This document shows, one piece after another, positions 8,653 to 17,068 of a stretch of 64,000 bases of DNA; position 1 is the first letter of the stretch, and every line of letters starts with the position of its first letter. The notes under the pieces were generated by a model. It ran no database searches. It saw only the letters and a list, made by a program, of their open reading frames with translations, and was not told the origin of the DNA. Location: the NCBI GenBank assembly GCA_963811635.1, contig CAWESB010000013.1, positions 124,001 through 188,000 of the forward strand. Direction: 5' to 3'. Position numbers and translations under genes: made by a program. The DNA is from JAIBJN01 sp963811635. GTDB lineage: Bacteria; Actinomycetota; Thermoleophilia; Gaiellales; Gaiellaceae.

Positions 8653-9632
8653 GACCCGACGTCTCGATCCTGCTCGTCACCTTTCGCTGCCGGGAGGCGG
8701 CGCTGGCCTGCCTGCGCTCCATCTACGCCACCACTTCCGGCGTGGACTTCGAGGTGGTCGTCCTGGACAACGCCTCCGATGACGGAACGGTCGAGCTCGT
8801 CGCCTCCGAGTTCCCCCAGGCCCGGCTGATCGCCTCGACCGAGAATCTCGGCTTCGCGAGGGGCGTGAACCGAGCCGCGGAGGAGTCGACCGGCGAGTTC
8901 GTCCTGCTCCTGAACCCGGACACGGAGGTGCACCCCGGGGCGATCGAGAGAATCGTCGCCTTCGCCGGCGGCCATCCCGAGCACGGCCTCTACGGCGGGA
9001 GGACGCTCGATCCCGACGGCAGGGTCAACCCGGGCTCGTGCTGGGGGGCGCCGACGCTCTGGAGCCTCTTCTGCTTCGCCGCGCTCCTCTCGACCGCGTT
9101 CAAGCACAGCCGGGTTTTCGATCCGGAATCGCTCGGCGGCTGGCAGCGGGACAGCGTCCGCGAGGTCGACATCGTCACCGGTTGCCTGCTCCTCGCCCCC
9201 CGGGCGCTCTGGCAGGTGCTGGGCGGGTTCGACACTCGCTTCTTCATGTACGGGGAGGACGCCGACCTCTCCATTCGCGCCAAGGCGCTTGGCTACCGGC
9301 CGGCGATCACGCCCGACGCCGTCGTCACACACGAGATCGGGCTCTCCTCCGCCACCCGCGAGGACAAACTGCTCCTCCTCTTCAGCGGCAAAGCGACACT
9401 CCTGCGGAAGCACTGGCGTGGCCCGCGCCTGCGCGCCGGCCTCTTCCTCCTCAAAGCGGGCGTTGGCGCCCGCGCGCTCCTCGCCGTGCTCGGCCGCCGC
9501 AGCGAGGGGCGCGCCGGAGCATGGCCGGAGGTGTGGCGTGAGCGCCGGGACTGGCTGCCGGGCTACCCACCGCGGATCGACGCCCCCGACGCGTCGGCGC
9601 CTCTCCCGTCCCGCGAAGTCGGCGCCGCATAA
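8649..9632 (+). CDS. GT2-family glycosyltransferase (rhamnosyltransferase-like)
   Basis: The 327-residue protein uses a TTG start (8649) that overlaps the stop of the acyltransferase. It shows the GT-A fold features of GT2 enzymes: VSILLVTFRCREAALACL, VVVLDNASDDGTVELV, LLNPDTEVHPGAIERI (the DxD-like metal site) and GGFDTRFFMYGEDADLSIRA, the ED base motif. This pattern is close to WbbL-type rhamnosyltransferases. The C-terminal ~60 residues are basic and may contact the membrane. Its stop overlaps the flippase start (TAATG). Probable role: transfer of a deoxyhexose or similar sugar to the lipid-linked repeat unit. Confidence 0.88.
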   Translation: MRPDVSILLVTFRCREAALACLRSIYATTSGVDFEVVVLDNASDDGTVELVASEFPQARLIASTENLGFARGVNRAAEESTGEFVLLLNPDTEVHPGAIERIVAFAGGHPEHGLYGGRTLDPDGRVNPGSCWGAPTLWSLFCFAALLSTAFKHSRVFDPESLGGWQRDSVREVDIVTGCLLLAPRALWQVLGGFDTRFFMYGEDADLSIRAKALGYRPAITPDAVVTHEIGLSSATREDKLLLLFSGKATLLRKHWRGPRLRAGLFLLKAGVGARALLAVLGRRSEGRAGAWPEVWRERRDWLPGYPPRIDAPDASAPLPSREVGAA

Positions 9633-11173
9633 TGAGCGGGCACCGGTCCTTCCTCGGCCCGCTCAAGTGGGCCTTCGTCATGAACTGGGGCGACCGGGCG
9701 TTCTCGTTCGTCTTCGTGGTCCTCCTCGCGGCCATCCTCGGCCCCCACGACTTCGGCGTCGTGATGCTGGCGCTCATCTACATCGAGTTCATCCGCCTCT
9801 TCCTGGAGGGCGGGGTGCAGACCGCGCTAGTCCAGCGCGAAGACCTGCGTCGCGAGCACCTCGACTCCGCGTTCTGGGTCAACCTCGTCTGGTGTGTCGC
9901 GCTCGCTGGTCTCAGCGTCGCGCTCTCGGGTTGGTGGGCCCGCATCAACGACGTGCCCGAGCTCGCCGACGTCGTCAAGGTCCTCTCCATCCTGCTGGTC
10001 CTGCAGGGTCTGACGATCGTGCAGCTCGGGCTCTTCCAGCGCGAGATGCGCTTCAAGGCGCTCGCCGTCCGCGAGACGAGCGCAGTCGTCGTGGGTGGGG
10101 TCATCGGGCTCACGCTCGCGCTCCGGGGCGCCGGAGTCTGGGCGCTCGTCGCGCAGCAGCTTGGCCACGCCGGGACGCAGCTCGTCCTTCTCTGGGGCAT
10201 GAGCACGTGGCGCCCGAGCTTCCGCTTCTCGCCGGCGAGCGCGCGGCAGCTCGTCCGCTACTCGAGCGGGGTCTTCCTCGCCAACCTGGGAGGCTTCATC
10301 AACCGTCGCGCCGACGCCCTGCTCATTGGCCTCTTCTTCGGGCCGACCGTGGTCGGGCTCTACCGACTCGCCGACCGCTTCGTCGACAACGTCCTCGAGG
10401 TGACGATGCGGCCCGTCGGCCACGTCTCGCTCCCGTTCCTCTCCCGCCTGCAGCACGATCGGAAGGGCCTCCGGGACGCCGTCGTGTCTTTCCTTCGGTT
10501 GACGCTGATCCTCACCGTTCCCGTGATGCTTGTCGTGGCGGCGTGTAGCGGGCTCCTCGTGGACGTCATGCCCGCCGAATGGAAGGACTCCGGCGACGTC
10601 CTGAAGCTCCTCGCTTTCGTCGGGATTGGGAAGGCGGTCGTCTTCTTTACGGGGCCGCTCCTCTTCGCCGTCGCGAGGCCGCATCTGAGGGCGGCGATGC
10701 TCTGGGCGCTCGCGGCGCTCTCTGCAGGCTTCGTCGTGCTCGTGGGCTTCCTTCTCGCAGATGCCTCGATCCGTGATCAAGCGGTGGGCATGGCGGCGTC
10801 TCGCGCGCTCTACTTCCTCGCCATCGTCATCCCGGTAAACGTCGCCGTCATCTGCTGGATCACGGGCCTCCGGCCTCGCTCCTTCCTGGCCTTGCTCCCG
10901 GCCCCGCTGGCGTCAGGGGCGGCCGGGTTCGCCGTGGTGGCCGGGCTCGAGGCCGTGGGCGCCTTCGATCGGCTTCCGCCTGTTGCTGCGCTCGTCGTCG
11001 CGGGAGCGGCTGCCTCGCTGGCGGCCGCGGGCGTCCTCCTCGCGCTCGAGCCGCGGGCTCGGGCGCTTCTCGCGCCGCTCGTGCGGCCCGCGGCGAGGCG
11101 CGAGCCAGAAGCCGTCCGAGCAGCGGTCGCACCTCCAAGTCTGACGACAGAATGGAGCGCCAGAGACCGATGA
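9632..11173 (+). CDS. Polysaccharide flippase (Wzx / MOP-superfamily exporter)
   Basis: The 513-residue protein has about twelve to fourteen hydrophobic helices and begins with the typical cytoplasmic lead-in and first helix (LKWAFVMNWGDRAFSFVFVV). The segment FGVVMLALIYIEFIRLFLEGG and the central FLANLGGFINRRADALLIG match the Polysacc_synt/MATE-like fold of Wzx/TuaB flippases. It starts within the stop of the GT2 gene and its own stop is overlapped by the sulfotransferase ATG. It is expected to move undecaprenyl-linked repeat units to the outer face. The last ~60 residues are alanine-rich and basic. Confidence 0.85.
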   Translation: MSGHRSFLGPLKWAFVMNWGDRAFSFVFVVLLAAILGPHDFGVVMLALIYIEFIRLFLEGGVQTALVQREDLRREHLDSAFWVNLVWCVALAGLSVALSGWWARINDVPELADVVKVLSILLVLQGLTIVQLGLFQREMRFKALAVRETSAVVVGGVIGLTLALRGAGVWALVAQQLGHAGTQLVLLWGMSTWRPSFRFSPASARQLVRYSSGVFLANLGGFINRRADALLIGLFFGPTVVGLYRLADRFVDNVLEVTMRPVGHVSLPFLSRLQHDRKGLRDAVVSFLRLTLILTVPVMLVVAACSGLLVDVMPAEWKDSGDVLKLLAFVGIGKAVVFFTGPLLFAVARPHLRAAMLWALAALSAGFVVLVGFLLADASIRDQAVGMAASRALYFLAIVIPVNVAVICWITGLRPRSFLALLPAPLASGAAGFAVVAGLEAVGAFDRLPPVAALVVAGAAASLAAAGVLLALEPRARALLAPLVRPAARREPEAVRAAVAPPSLTTEWSARDR

Positions 11174-11967
11174 CCGAGATCACGAACCACGAGCGGCAGC
11201 GGGTGATTCCTGACGCCCTGGCGGCGAATGGACCCTGCGTGATTGGTGCCACCGGCGGCTCCGGGACGCGCGTGATCGCCAAGATCCTGCGCTCGGGCGG
11301 CATGTTCACCGGTGAGAAGCTGAACCCGTACGAGGACGCGGTCGAGCTCGGGTTCTACTCGGACCGCTGGATCGACACGTACGTCGAGACCGGGGGAGAC
11401 CCGTCCGGCGGCATCCGCCGAGACATGACCGCCGACCTCGCGTCCGTCCTTGCCGACCATCTCTCCGGGCTCCCGGACGACGCCGTGGCCTGGGGATGGA
11501 AGGAGCCCCGAAGCATCTACCTCCTGCCTTTCTGGAACGAGACGATGCCGAGCGTCCGCTTCCTCCACTTCGTCCGGGACGGCCGCGACATGGCCTTCTC
11601 GGAGAACCAGAACCAGCTGAAGAAGCACGGCCGCGCGGTGCTCGGCGACGACCTCCGCAAGGCGAAGACACCCGTGCGCTCGGTCGCGCTCTGGGACCGG
11701 GTCAACGCCGCCGCCGCCGACTTCGGCGAGCAGAAGCTCGGCTCCCGCTATCTCCGCGTGCGCTTCGAGGATCTCTGTGCCGAGCCGGGCGCGACGGTCG
11801 CCCGGATCTACGGCTTCTTCGGCCTCGAGGGCGACACCGAGGCCATCGGGAGAGCCGAGGTGCGTCCGCCCGACACGCTGGGCCGATGGCAACTCCGCCG
11901 GAAGGGCGTGGTCGACGAGCTCAACCGGACCGCCGAGTCGACGCTCCGCAGGTTCGGGTACCTCTGA
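11170..11967 (+). CDS. PAPS-dependent sulfotransferase family protein
   Basis: A 265-residue protein when started at ATG 11170 (ATGA overlap with the flippase stop); an ATG at 11152 would add six residues. The N-terminal GATGGSGTRVIAKILRSGG is the 5'-phosphosulfate loop with its P-loop-like Gly-rich turn. WGWKEPRS and FLHFVRDGRDMAFS are the strand/3'-phosphate-binding region with the conserved R-DGRD. The context (flippase, acyltransferase, GT2) suggests sulfation of a glycan or lipid-linked unit. Paired with the phosphodiesterase/sulfatase-superfamily enzymes in the same locus, this suggests an anionic decorated polymer. Confidence 0.82.
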   Translation: MTEITNHERQRVIPDALAANGPCVIGATGGSGTRVIAKILRSGGMFTGEKLNPYEDAVELGFYSDRWIDTYVETGGDPSGGIRRDMTADLASVLADHLSGLPDDAVAWGWKEPRSIYLLPFWNETMPSVRFLHFVRDGRDMAFSENQNQLKKHGRAVLGDDLRKAKTPVRSVALWDRVNAAAADFGEQKLGSRYLRVRFEDLCAEPGATVARIYGFFGLEGDTEAIGRAEVRPPDTLGRWQLRRKGVVDELNRTAESTLRRFGYL

Positions 11968-11980
11968 GCTCCGATCGGCG

Positions 11981-13186
11981 TCAGTAGCGCACGACCGAGG
12001 AGCCTCCGGAGGTCAGCCGGTGGCGCCAGCGGCGCTTGATCGGATCGATCATCTCGGTGCGGGCGAGCAGGCTCCGCACGCCCGTGACCCCCGTGAGCAG
12101 CGAGCTGCGCGCGACGTTCGTCAGGCAGCCCTTGGCCGTGGGAGCGAACAGGTGCACGTCCTGCTCGAGTCGGCTCCGTGTCGACAGGCGGCGTTTGTAC
12201 TCCGCTTCGCCCCAGCCGAAGTCCAGGGTATCGATGGCGTCGTCGGCGCAGAGGTCCTCGATCAGCCGGTAGAGGACGTAGTTCCCGACCCGGAGATCGG
12301 TATAGGCGGGGTCGTAGCCGGGGATCCCGATGAAGAACGCCCCCCGGTAGGCGTGCCCGTGCCAGAACGAGATAGGCTCGCCGTCGAGGTAGAGGACGTA
12401 CGCGCGGAACCAGCCCCGGTTCATGAGGAGCCTCTCGATTCGCCGTTCGAACTCGCTCTGGGCGAAGGCGACCCCGAGCGCGTGTTGATACGTCTTTCTC
12501 GCCACCGCGGCGAGATCGGTGAAGACGCGGTCGCCCTCCGAGGCCCCTCGGAAGATGCGGAACGAGAGGCGGTCCCCGAAGCTCTTCTCGAGCCGGCGAG
12601 AATAGCGCCTCGCGCTCTTGAGCGTACTGGGCGAGAGCGAGGCAAGGAACGCGTCGTACGAATTCGGGACGGCGAGCTCCCAGTGGGAGGCGGTCGGCGC
12701 GCCGTGCTCGTGCAAGATGCTCGACGTTCCCCCGACAGCCCGGCGGAGCGGGGAGCCGGTGTCGACGTTGCGAAGGCGCAGGACGTCGACCTCGCCGCTT
12801 GCGAGGTGGCGGCGGAGGGCGCCGAGCACGACCTCCGCGCCCTCGTCGTCCAGGTCGCCCAGGACACCCCCGTAGACGACGGTGAGCGAGCGGACCCGCG
12901 GCGCGTAGACGGTCCTGTAGCCGATGCGTGTCCGGAGCCGGATGTCCTCGATCCGGCCGAGGACGAGCGCTGTTGTTTCGCCCTCGCGCTCGAGTGCAAC
13001 GACGTGGGGACGCAGCGTCTGCGGCTGCCAGTCGAGGATGAGAGGGAAGACGTCCGGGTCGGTGCTGAACTGCCGACCCTGGAGCTGCTCCCATGCCTCT
13101 CGGAGCGGCTCGAGCTCGTCCACGCTGCGCGCCACCCGAATGCGCGTGCCGCGCGGTGTCGTAAGGTCTTGTCCCGGCCTCGCCAT
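11981..13186 (-). CDS. CelD/FemAB-like GNAT-fold acyltransferase
   Basis: The 401-residue protein has a duplicated GNAT fold of the CelD/BcsL (FemAB-like) type. The N-terminal half begins IRVARSVDELEPLREAWEQL. The C-terminal half has the signature AYVLYLDGEPISFWHGHAYR followed by YDPAYTDLRVGNYVLYRLIE. ATG 13186 is chosen because GGAGGG stands 6-7 nt before it; the frame is open further to 13234. It converges on the sulfotransferase gene, with 13 bp between stops. It is a paralogue of the gene at 14986-16149. Such proteins acylate or aminoacylate polysaccharide or peptidoglycan precursors; the substrate is not evident. Confidence 0.8.
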   Translation of the reverse strand: MARPGQDLTTPRGTRIRVARSVDELEPLREAWEQLQGRQFSTDPDVFPLILDWQPQTLRPHVVALEREGETTALVLGRIEDIRLRTRIGYRTVYAPRVRSLTVVYGGVLGDLDDEGAEVVLGALRRHLASGEVDVLRLRNVDTGSPLRRAVGGTSSILHEHGAPTASHWELAVPNSYDAFLASLSPSTLKSARRYSRRLEKSFGDRLSFRIFRGASEGDRVFTDLAAVARKTYQHALGVAFAQSEFERRIERLLMNRGWFRAYVLYLDGEPISFWHGHAYRGAFFIGIPGYDPAYTDLRVGNYVLYRLIEDLCADDAIDTLDFGWGEAEYKRRLSTRSRLEQDVHLFAPTAKGCLTNVARSSLLTGVTGVRSLLARTEMIDPIKRRWRHRLTSGGSSVVRY

Positions 13187-13509
13187 GAGTTTCCCTCCGC
13201 GCAGTTCCCCGCCTACGGTGGCCGAGCGGGCCACCGGCGCAGCAGATCATGCGTCCAGGGGCGCCCGATCGCGACGCGGCGAAGGTCCCGGCGCTCGACA
13301 TCGGCCAGGGACTCCTGACCCAGCCTGCGCCTGGCAAAACGAGGCTCAGTGACGACGGTGACGATAGGCGACACAGAACTGGACACAAGATTGGCCACGC
13401 GCCGCCGCAGGAAGCCAGCGTACCACTGTGGCCCCGAACCTGCAGCCGACTCGAACCCAACCCCATACACTTGGTCCTCCAGAGGCGGTCGGGTCGGAAA
13501 GAACATCGG
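13187..13509. other. Divergent intergenic region between two GNAT genes
   Basis: 323 bp separate two divergent acyltransferase genes. A leftward open frame of 97 codons (13213-13506) crosses most of it, but it has no recognisable motif or convincing ribosome binding site, so I do not call it a gene. Presumably both promoters lie here. I see no clear -10/-35 pair, repeat or structured RNA. Confidence 0.4.
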
Positions 13510-14274
13510 ATGAGCTCTCAGGGCGCGGCACAGCGGATTCCTTGGGCGCGGACGCGCCGTCGGCTCAAGAAGGTAGTCGGGCTGCTCCGGGCCGGCGAAT
13601 TGCGAACCGTTCTGAGGGCATTCCGCAAGTGGTTCTTTAGCGATTCCTACTCGTATGGGCTCCGGCGCGACCTGACCGCGCCGGTCGAGGTCCCGGAGCC
13701 CACGATCTCCGTGACGGTCCGGCCGATCCGGCCGTCCGACGTCCCGGCTTTCACCGAAATCGATCGCGCGAAGCAGGACCGCGCGTCAATCCGGCACCGT
13801 TCGGCCTCGGCGCGCCTCCTCGGCTCCGATATCCGAACGTGCTACGTGGCCGCGACCGACGGGGGCGTTCCCTGCTACATGCAGTACCTCATCTTGGCGA
13901 GCGAGAACGACAAGGTGGAGAGGTTCTTCGAGGGCATCTTTCCCCGGCTTCGGGAGGACGAGGCGCTTCTCGAAGCGGCGTTCACGCTCGAGGAGTACCG
14001 CGGTTGCCGGCTCATGCCCTTTGTCATGAACCAGTTGGCGGAGAAGGCGTCGCAGGAGGGAGCCCGCTGGCTCCTCACATTCGTCTCCGCCGAGAACATC
14101 CCGGCGCTCAAGGGGTGCAAGCGGGCGGGGTTTGTGCCCTATCTGCTTGTCAACCAGCGATTCCGGCTGTTTAGGCGGCGCATCGTCTTCACGCCGCTTC
14201 CCGAGCGGACGCCGTACCCCTTCGACGTCGTGGGTGGCCGCGCAGTCGAGCGGACGGCCGCCGACGGCGTGTGA
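13510..14274 (+). CDS. GNAT-family N-acetyltransferase
   Basis: A 254-residue protein when started at ATG 13510; the frame is open upstream but carries no family-like sequence there. A basic N-terminal ~55 residues precede a GNAT domain that starts ISVTVRPIRPSDVPAFTEID. It has the acetyl-CoA region around LEEYRGCRLMPFVMNQLAEKA (motif A, with RG-x-R/L) and SAENIPALKGCKRAGFVPY (motif B). The pattern resembles amino-sugar or peptide N-acetyltransferases in polysaccharide loci. It is a monocistronic rightward gene flanked by leftward genes. Confidence 0.75.
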   Translation: MSSQGAAQRIPWARTRRRLKKVVGLLRAGELRTVLRAFRKWFFSDSYSYGLRRDLTAPVEVPEPTISVTVRPIRPSDVPAFTEIDRAKQDRASIRHRSASARLLGSDIRTCYVAATDGGVPCYMQYLILASENDKVERFFEGIFPRLREDEALLEAAFTLEEYRGCRLMPFVMNQLAEKASQEGARWLLTFVSAENIPALKGCKRAGFVPYLLVNQRFRLFRRRIVFTPLPERTPYPFDVVGGRAVERTAADGV

Positions 14275-14338
14275 GCCCGACGGTCTGGCAGGGACGCGGC
14301 CTGCGCGAATCGCCTGCCGTTGGCGAATCCGAGCGTTC

Positions 14339-14863
14339 CTAGCGGGTTTGCGCGAGCCGTTCGCGGAGGGCGTCGGCCATGAGGACGAGCGCCTGGCGGG
14401 CGGCGTCCTCGTCGGCGAAGGGCGCGAGCAGGCCTTCCACGCGAAGCTGCTGCACGATCAGAACCCGGCCCGGCTCGAGCGGCTCGAGCACGAACTCGTA
14501 CTCCCAGTCGCGCAGGCCGGGGACGACGAGCCGGTCTTGCCAGCGGAGCTTCTTGTCCGGCCGCGCGATCAAGACCTCGGCGTCGAGGGACTCCGGGTCG
14601 TGGCCCGGAAGCGCCGCCTCGAGCTCGAGCGTGCTCCCCTCCCGGGCCTCCCCGGAGGCCTCCCGCAGAACGGGGTTCCATTCGTCATAGGCGGCGAAGT
14701 CCGTCAGCACAGCCCAGACCTCCGGCTTTGGGGCTTCCACGGTCGCGCTCAGCGAGGCGATCTGCGCAGGTCGGTCAAGGAGGGCGCTCGCTCCCAGCGC
14801 GACCAGCAAGGCCGCAGCCAGGCCTGCGAGGGCGAGCAGGGCGAGGCGCAGGGGGCGCGGCAT
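14339..14863 (-). CDS. Membrane-anchored SRPBCC (polyketide cyclase/START-like) protein
   Basis: The 174-residue protein has one N-terminal hydrophobic helix (LALLALAGLAAALLVALGAS) that acts as a signal anchor. An SRPBCC domain follows, opening with SATVEAPKPEVWAVLTDFAAYDEWNPVL and closing with a helix ending ADALRERLAQTR. Such START-like domains bind hydrophobic ligands. It is the last gene of the long leftward polysaccharide operon and is separated by a 122-bp gap from the GNAT gene upstream, so it may also have its own promoter. The role in the locus is unknown. Confidence 0.75.
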   Translation of the reverse strand: MPRPLRLALLALAGLAAALLVALGASALLDRPAQIASLSATVEAPKPEVWAVLTDFAAYDEWNPVLREASGEAREGSTLELEAALPGHDPESLDAEVLIARPDKKLRWQDRLVVPGLRDWEYEFVLEPLEPGRVLIVQQLRVEGLLAPFADEDAARQALVLMADALRERLAQTR

Positions 14864-14985
14864 GGATCAGGCGCGGAGCGCCGGGTTGCGGCCGGGGTGG
14901 ACCCGTTCGGTCCTCTTCCTCACGGTCGGCGGGTCGACGCGGCGGGCTCCGTCGACGATCATCTCGTGCGGGCGACCTGCAAGGC

Positions 14986-16149
14986 TCAGGAAGTTCCCCC
15001 CGACGCGGCGCGGTCTCCCAGCCGCGCGCGCCAGCGCCGGCGCATCGCCGGGAGCCGGCCGGTGCGCCCCGCCAGCGCCTGCGCCGTCCGCGTGGCGCCG
15101 CGCACGCCCGACAGGCCGAGGTTGATCGCCACCGGCTTCGGCCGCGGCTCGTAGACCGCGACGTCCTGCTCGAGCCAGCTCTCGTCGCCGAAATGGCTCT
15201 TGTATGCGGCATCCCCGAACCCGAAGTCGATCGTCCGTACGGACTCGTCCGCGCAGAGGTCCTCGATGAGCCTCATGAGCAGATACGTCCCGGGGCGTGC
15301 GTCGGCGTAGGCGGGGTCGTACCCTGTCGCGACGCTCCAGAAGACGCCCGCGTAGACGTTCCCGTGCCAGAATGCGACCGGCTTGCCGCGGAGGTAGAGG
15401 ACGTAGCCGCGGAACCAGCCGCGGTCCATGCACGTCTCGGTCAGCCGCCGGTTCAGCTCGTCGCGCGAGAAGCCGACGCCGAGCGTCGCCTGGTACGTGC
15501 GCTGGTACACCTCGAACGTGTCCGCGAAGAGCCGGTCGAGCTCGTGCCTGGATTGCAGCCGCCCGACTTCTACCTTGCCTCCGAAGCTCCTCTCGAGGCG
15601 GCGCGCGTACCTGCGGACGTGCCGTTGTCGTTCCTTCGAGCGGGCGGCGAGGAACTCCTCGAGGGAGCCCGGCACGGTCGACCGCCAGTGTGTCACTGGC
15701 TTGCGGAAGTGCTCGCGACGGAGCAAGGGAGCATCCTGGCGGGCGACGTCGTAGGCGCTCGACTCGTGCCGGAGCATCCTGATCCTCACGACATCGGCCT
15801 CTCTGGGCCTGAGCGAGCCCCTGACCTCGTCGATGAGCTTGCCCACGTTCGAGTCCTGGGAGAGCAGCCCGCCGTAGACGACTGTGAGCGAGCGCACATG
15901 CGGATTGAACACCATCGCGTAGCCGAGGCGCGTGGGGGAGCGGGCGTTCTCGAGCCGGGCGACTGCCAGGCCCGTGGGCTCACCGCCCTCCTCGAGCAGC
16001 ACGACATGGGGCCGAATCACCTGCGAGGCGTGCCGAGTGTGGGTGAGGAAGAAGTCGATGTCGGCGTTGACGTGCTCGCCGTTCAGTCGCTCCCAGGCAG
16101 GACGCAGGGTCTCCACTTCCTCGAGTGTTGTCGCCACGGTGATGTTCAC
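14986..16149 (-). CDS. CelD/FemAB-like GNAT-fold acyltransferase, paralogue of 11981-13186
   Basis: The 387-residue protein shares the two-domain plan and key segments with the gene at 11981: MNITVATTLEEVETLRPAWE at the N-terminus, VRSLTVVYGGLLS in the middle, and GYVLYLRGKPVAFWHGNVY then YDPAYADARPGTYLLMRLIE in the acyl-CoA region. It starts by ATGA overlap with the aldo/keto reductase. Conservation of DLCADESVRTIDFGFGDAAYK shows that the C-terminal GNAT domain is intact. The expected role is transfer of an acyl or aminoacyl group to a glycan precursor. Confidence 0.8.
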   Translation of the reverse strand: MNITVATTLEEVETLRPAWERLNGEHVNADIDFFLTHTRHASQVIRPHVVLLEEGGEPTGLAVARLENARSPTRLGYAMVFNPHVRSLTVVYGGLLSQDSNVGKLIDEVRGSLRPREADVVRIRMLRHESSAYDVARQDAPLLRREHFRKPVTHWRSTVPGSLEEFLAARSKERQRHVRRYARRLERSFGGKVEVGRLQSRHELDRLFADTFEVYQRTYQATLGVGFSRDELNRRLTETCMDRGWFRGYVLYLRGKPVAFWHGNVYAGVFWSVATGYDPAYADARPGTYLLMRLIEDLCADESVRTIDFGFGDAAYKSHFGDESWLEQDVAVYEPRPKPVAINLGLSGVRGATRTAQALAGRTGRLPAMRRRWRARLGDRAASGGTS

Positions 16150-17054
16150 CGCGCTTTCCCCCTGAGTTCCCGGCGCGCCCGGCCCGCTCCCTTGCGGGCC
16201 TTCTTCACCGCACTCCTCGTTCGGTAGCTCCAGAAACGCTCCCGACCGAGAGCGCCGATCTCCGCGGGCAGGAGGCTGAGCGCGCCGGCGGCACCGTTCT
16301 CCTCGAGGTGCTGGGCGGAGGCGGTTCCGGGGATGACGGCGAGCCTCGGCGAACGGTGCAGGAGCCAGGCGAGCGCCACCTGGGAGGCGGTTGCTCCGTG
16401 TGCGCGCGCGACGCGGGCGCGCGTCGATCCGTCTTCCGCGAGGAAGCCCTTCGCGAGCGGCGCCCAGGCGATAAAGGCCAGGCCCTCCTGGTCACAGCGG
16501 GCGAGGACGTCCTCGGACCCTCGCTCCGCAAGGCTGAGACGGTTCTGGACGCTGACGATTTCCGCCGTTGACCGCGCGCGTGTGAGCTCCACGAGGTCGA
16601 CGTTGCAGACCCCGATGGCGCCCACCTTGCCTTCGGCCTGGAGCTCGGCCAGGGCGCCCACTGACTCCTCGATCGGCACGGCTGCGTCGACGACGTGGAG
16701 CTGGTACAGGTCGATGCGCTCGAGCCCGAGCCGGCGCAGGCTCCCCTCGCACGCTGCACGAAGAGCCTCGGGACGGCAGTCGGCCGACCACTCGTGCGGC
16801 CCGTGGCGGCGGAATCCACCCTTGGTCGCGACGAGCAGCCCGTCATAGGGGTGAAGGGCCTCGCGCAACAGGTTTTCGGCGACCTCGGGCCCGTAGGAGT
16901 CGGCGGTGTCGAAGAGTTGCACCCCCAGCTCGGCGGCCCGGCGCAAGAGCGAGCGTGCCCCGACGGGGTCGACGGGGGTACCCCACGTCCCCCGGCCTGT
17001 GAGGGACATCGTTCCGAGGCCCAGGCGACTGACCTCGACGCCGGCGAGCACCAT
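16146..17054 (-). CDS. Aldo/keto reductase
   Basis: A 302-residue protein from ATG 17054; the frame is open to 17150 but the extra residues overlap the GT2 gene and look non-homologous. The catalytic tetrad is visible: Asp and Tyr in LFDTADSYGPEVAENLL, Lys in LLVATKGGF and His in DLYQLHVVD. The NADPH-binding C-terminus VIPGTASAQHLEENGAA is present. It sits 14 nt after the GT2 gene and overlaps the GNAT gene. It may reduce a sugar-nucleotide intermediate or an unrelated carbonyl; context favours the first but does not prove it. Confidence 0.85.
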   Translation of the reverse strand: MVLAGVEVSRLGLGTMSLTGRGTWGTPVDPVGARSLLRRAAELGVQLFDTADSYGPEVAENLLREALHPYDGLLVATKGGFRRHGPHEWSADCRPEALRAACEGSLRRLGLERIDLYQLHVVDAAVPIEESVGALAELQAEGKVGAIGVCNVDLVELTRARSTAEIVSVQNRLSLAERGSEDVLARCDQEGLAFIAWAPLAKGFLAEDGSTRARVARAHGATASQVALAWLLHRSPRLAVIPGTASAQHLEENGAAGALSLLPAEIGALGRERFWSYRTRSAVKKARKGAGRARRELRGKAR

Positions 17055-17068
17055 CGTCCCCGGCGCGC

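Noticed and set aside
11808..13466. A 552-codon leftward frame over the CelD-like gene
   Set aside because: Low-complexity Arg/Pro/Ala translation, a shadow of the real gene at 11981-13186.
13213..13506. A 97-codon leftward frame in the GNAT-GNAT intergenic region
   Set aside because: No recognisable motif, no convincing ribosome site, composition not clearly coding; kept only as a remark.
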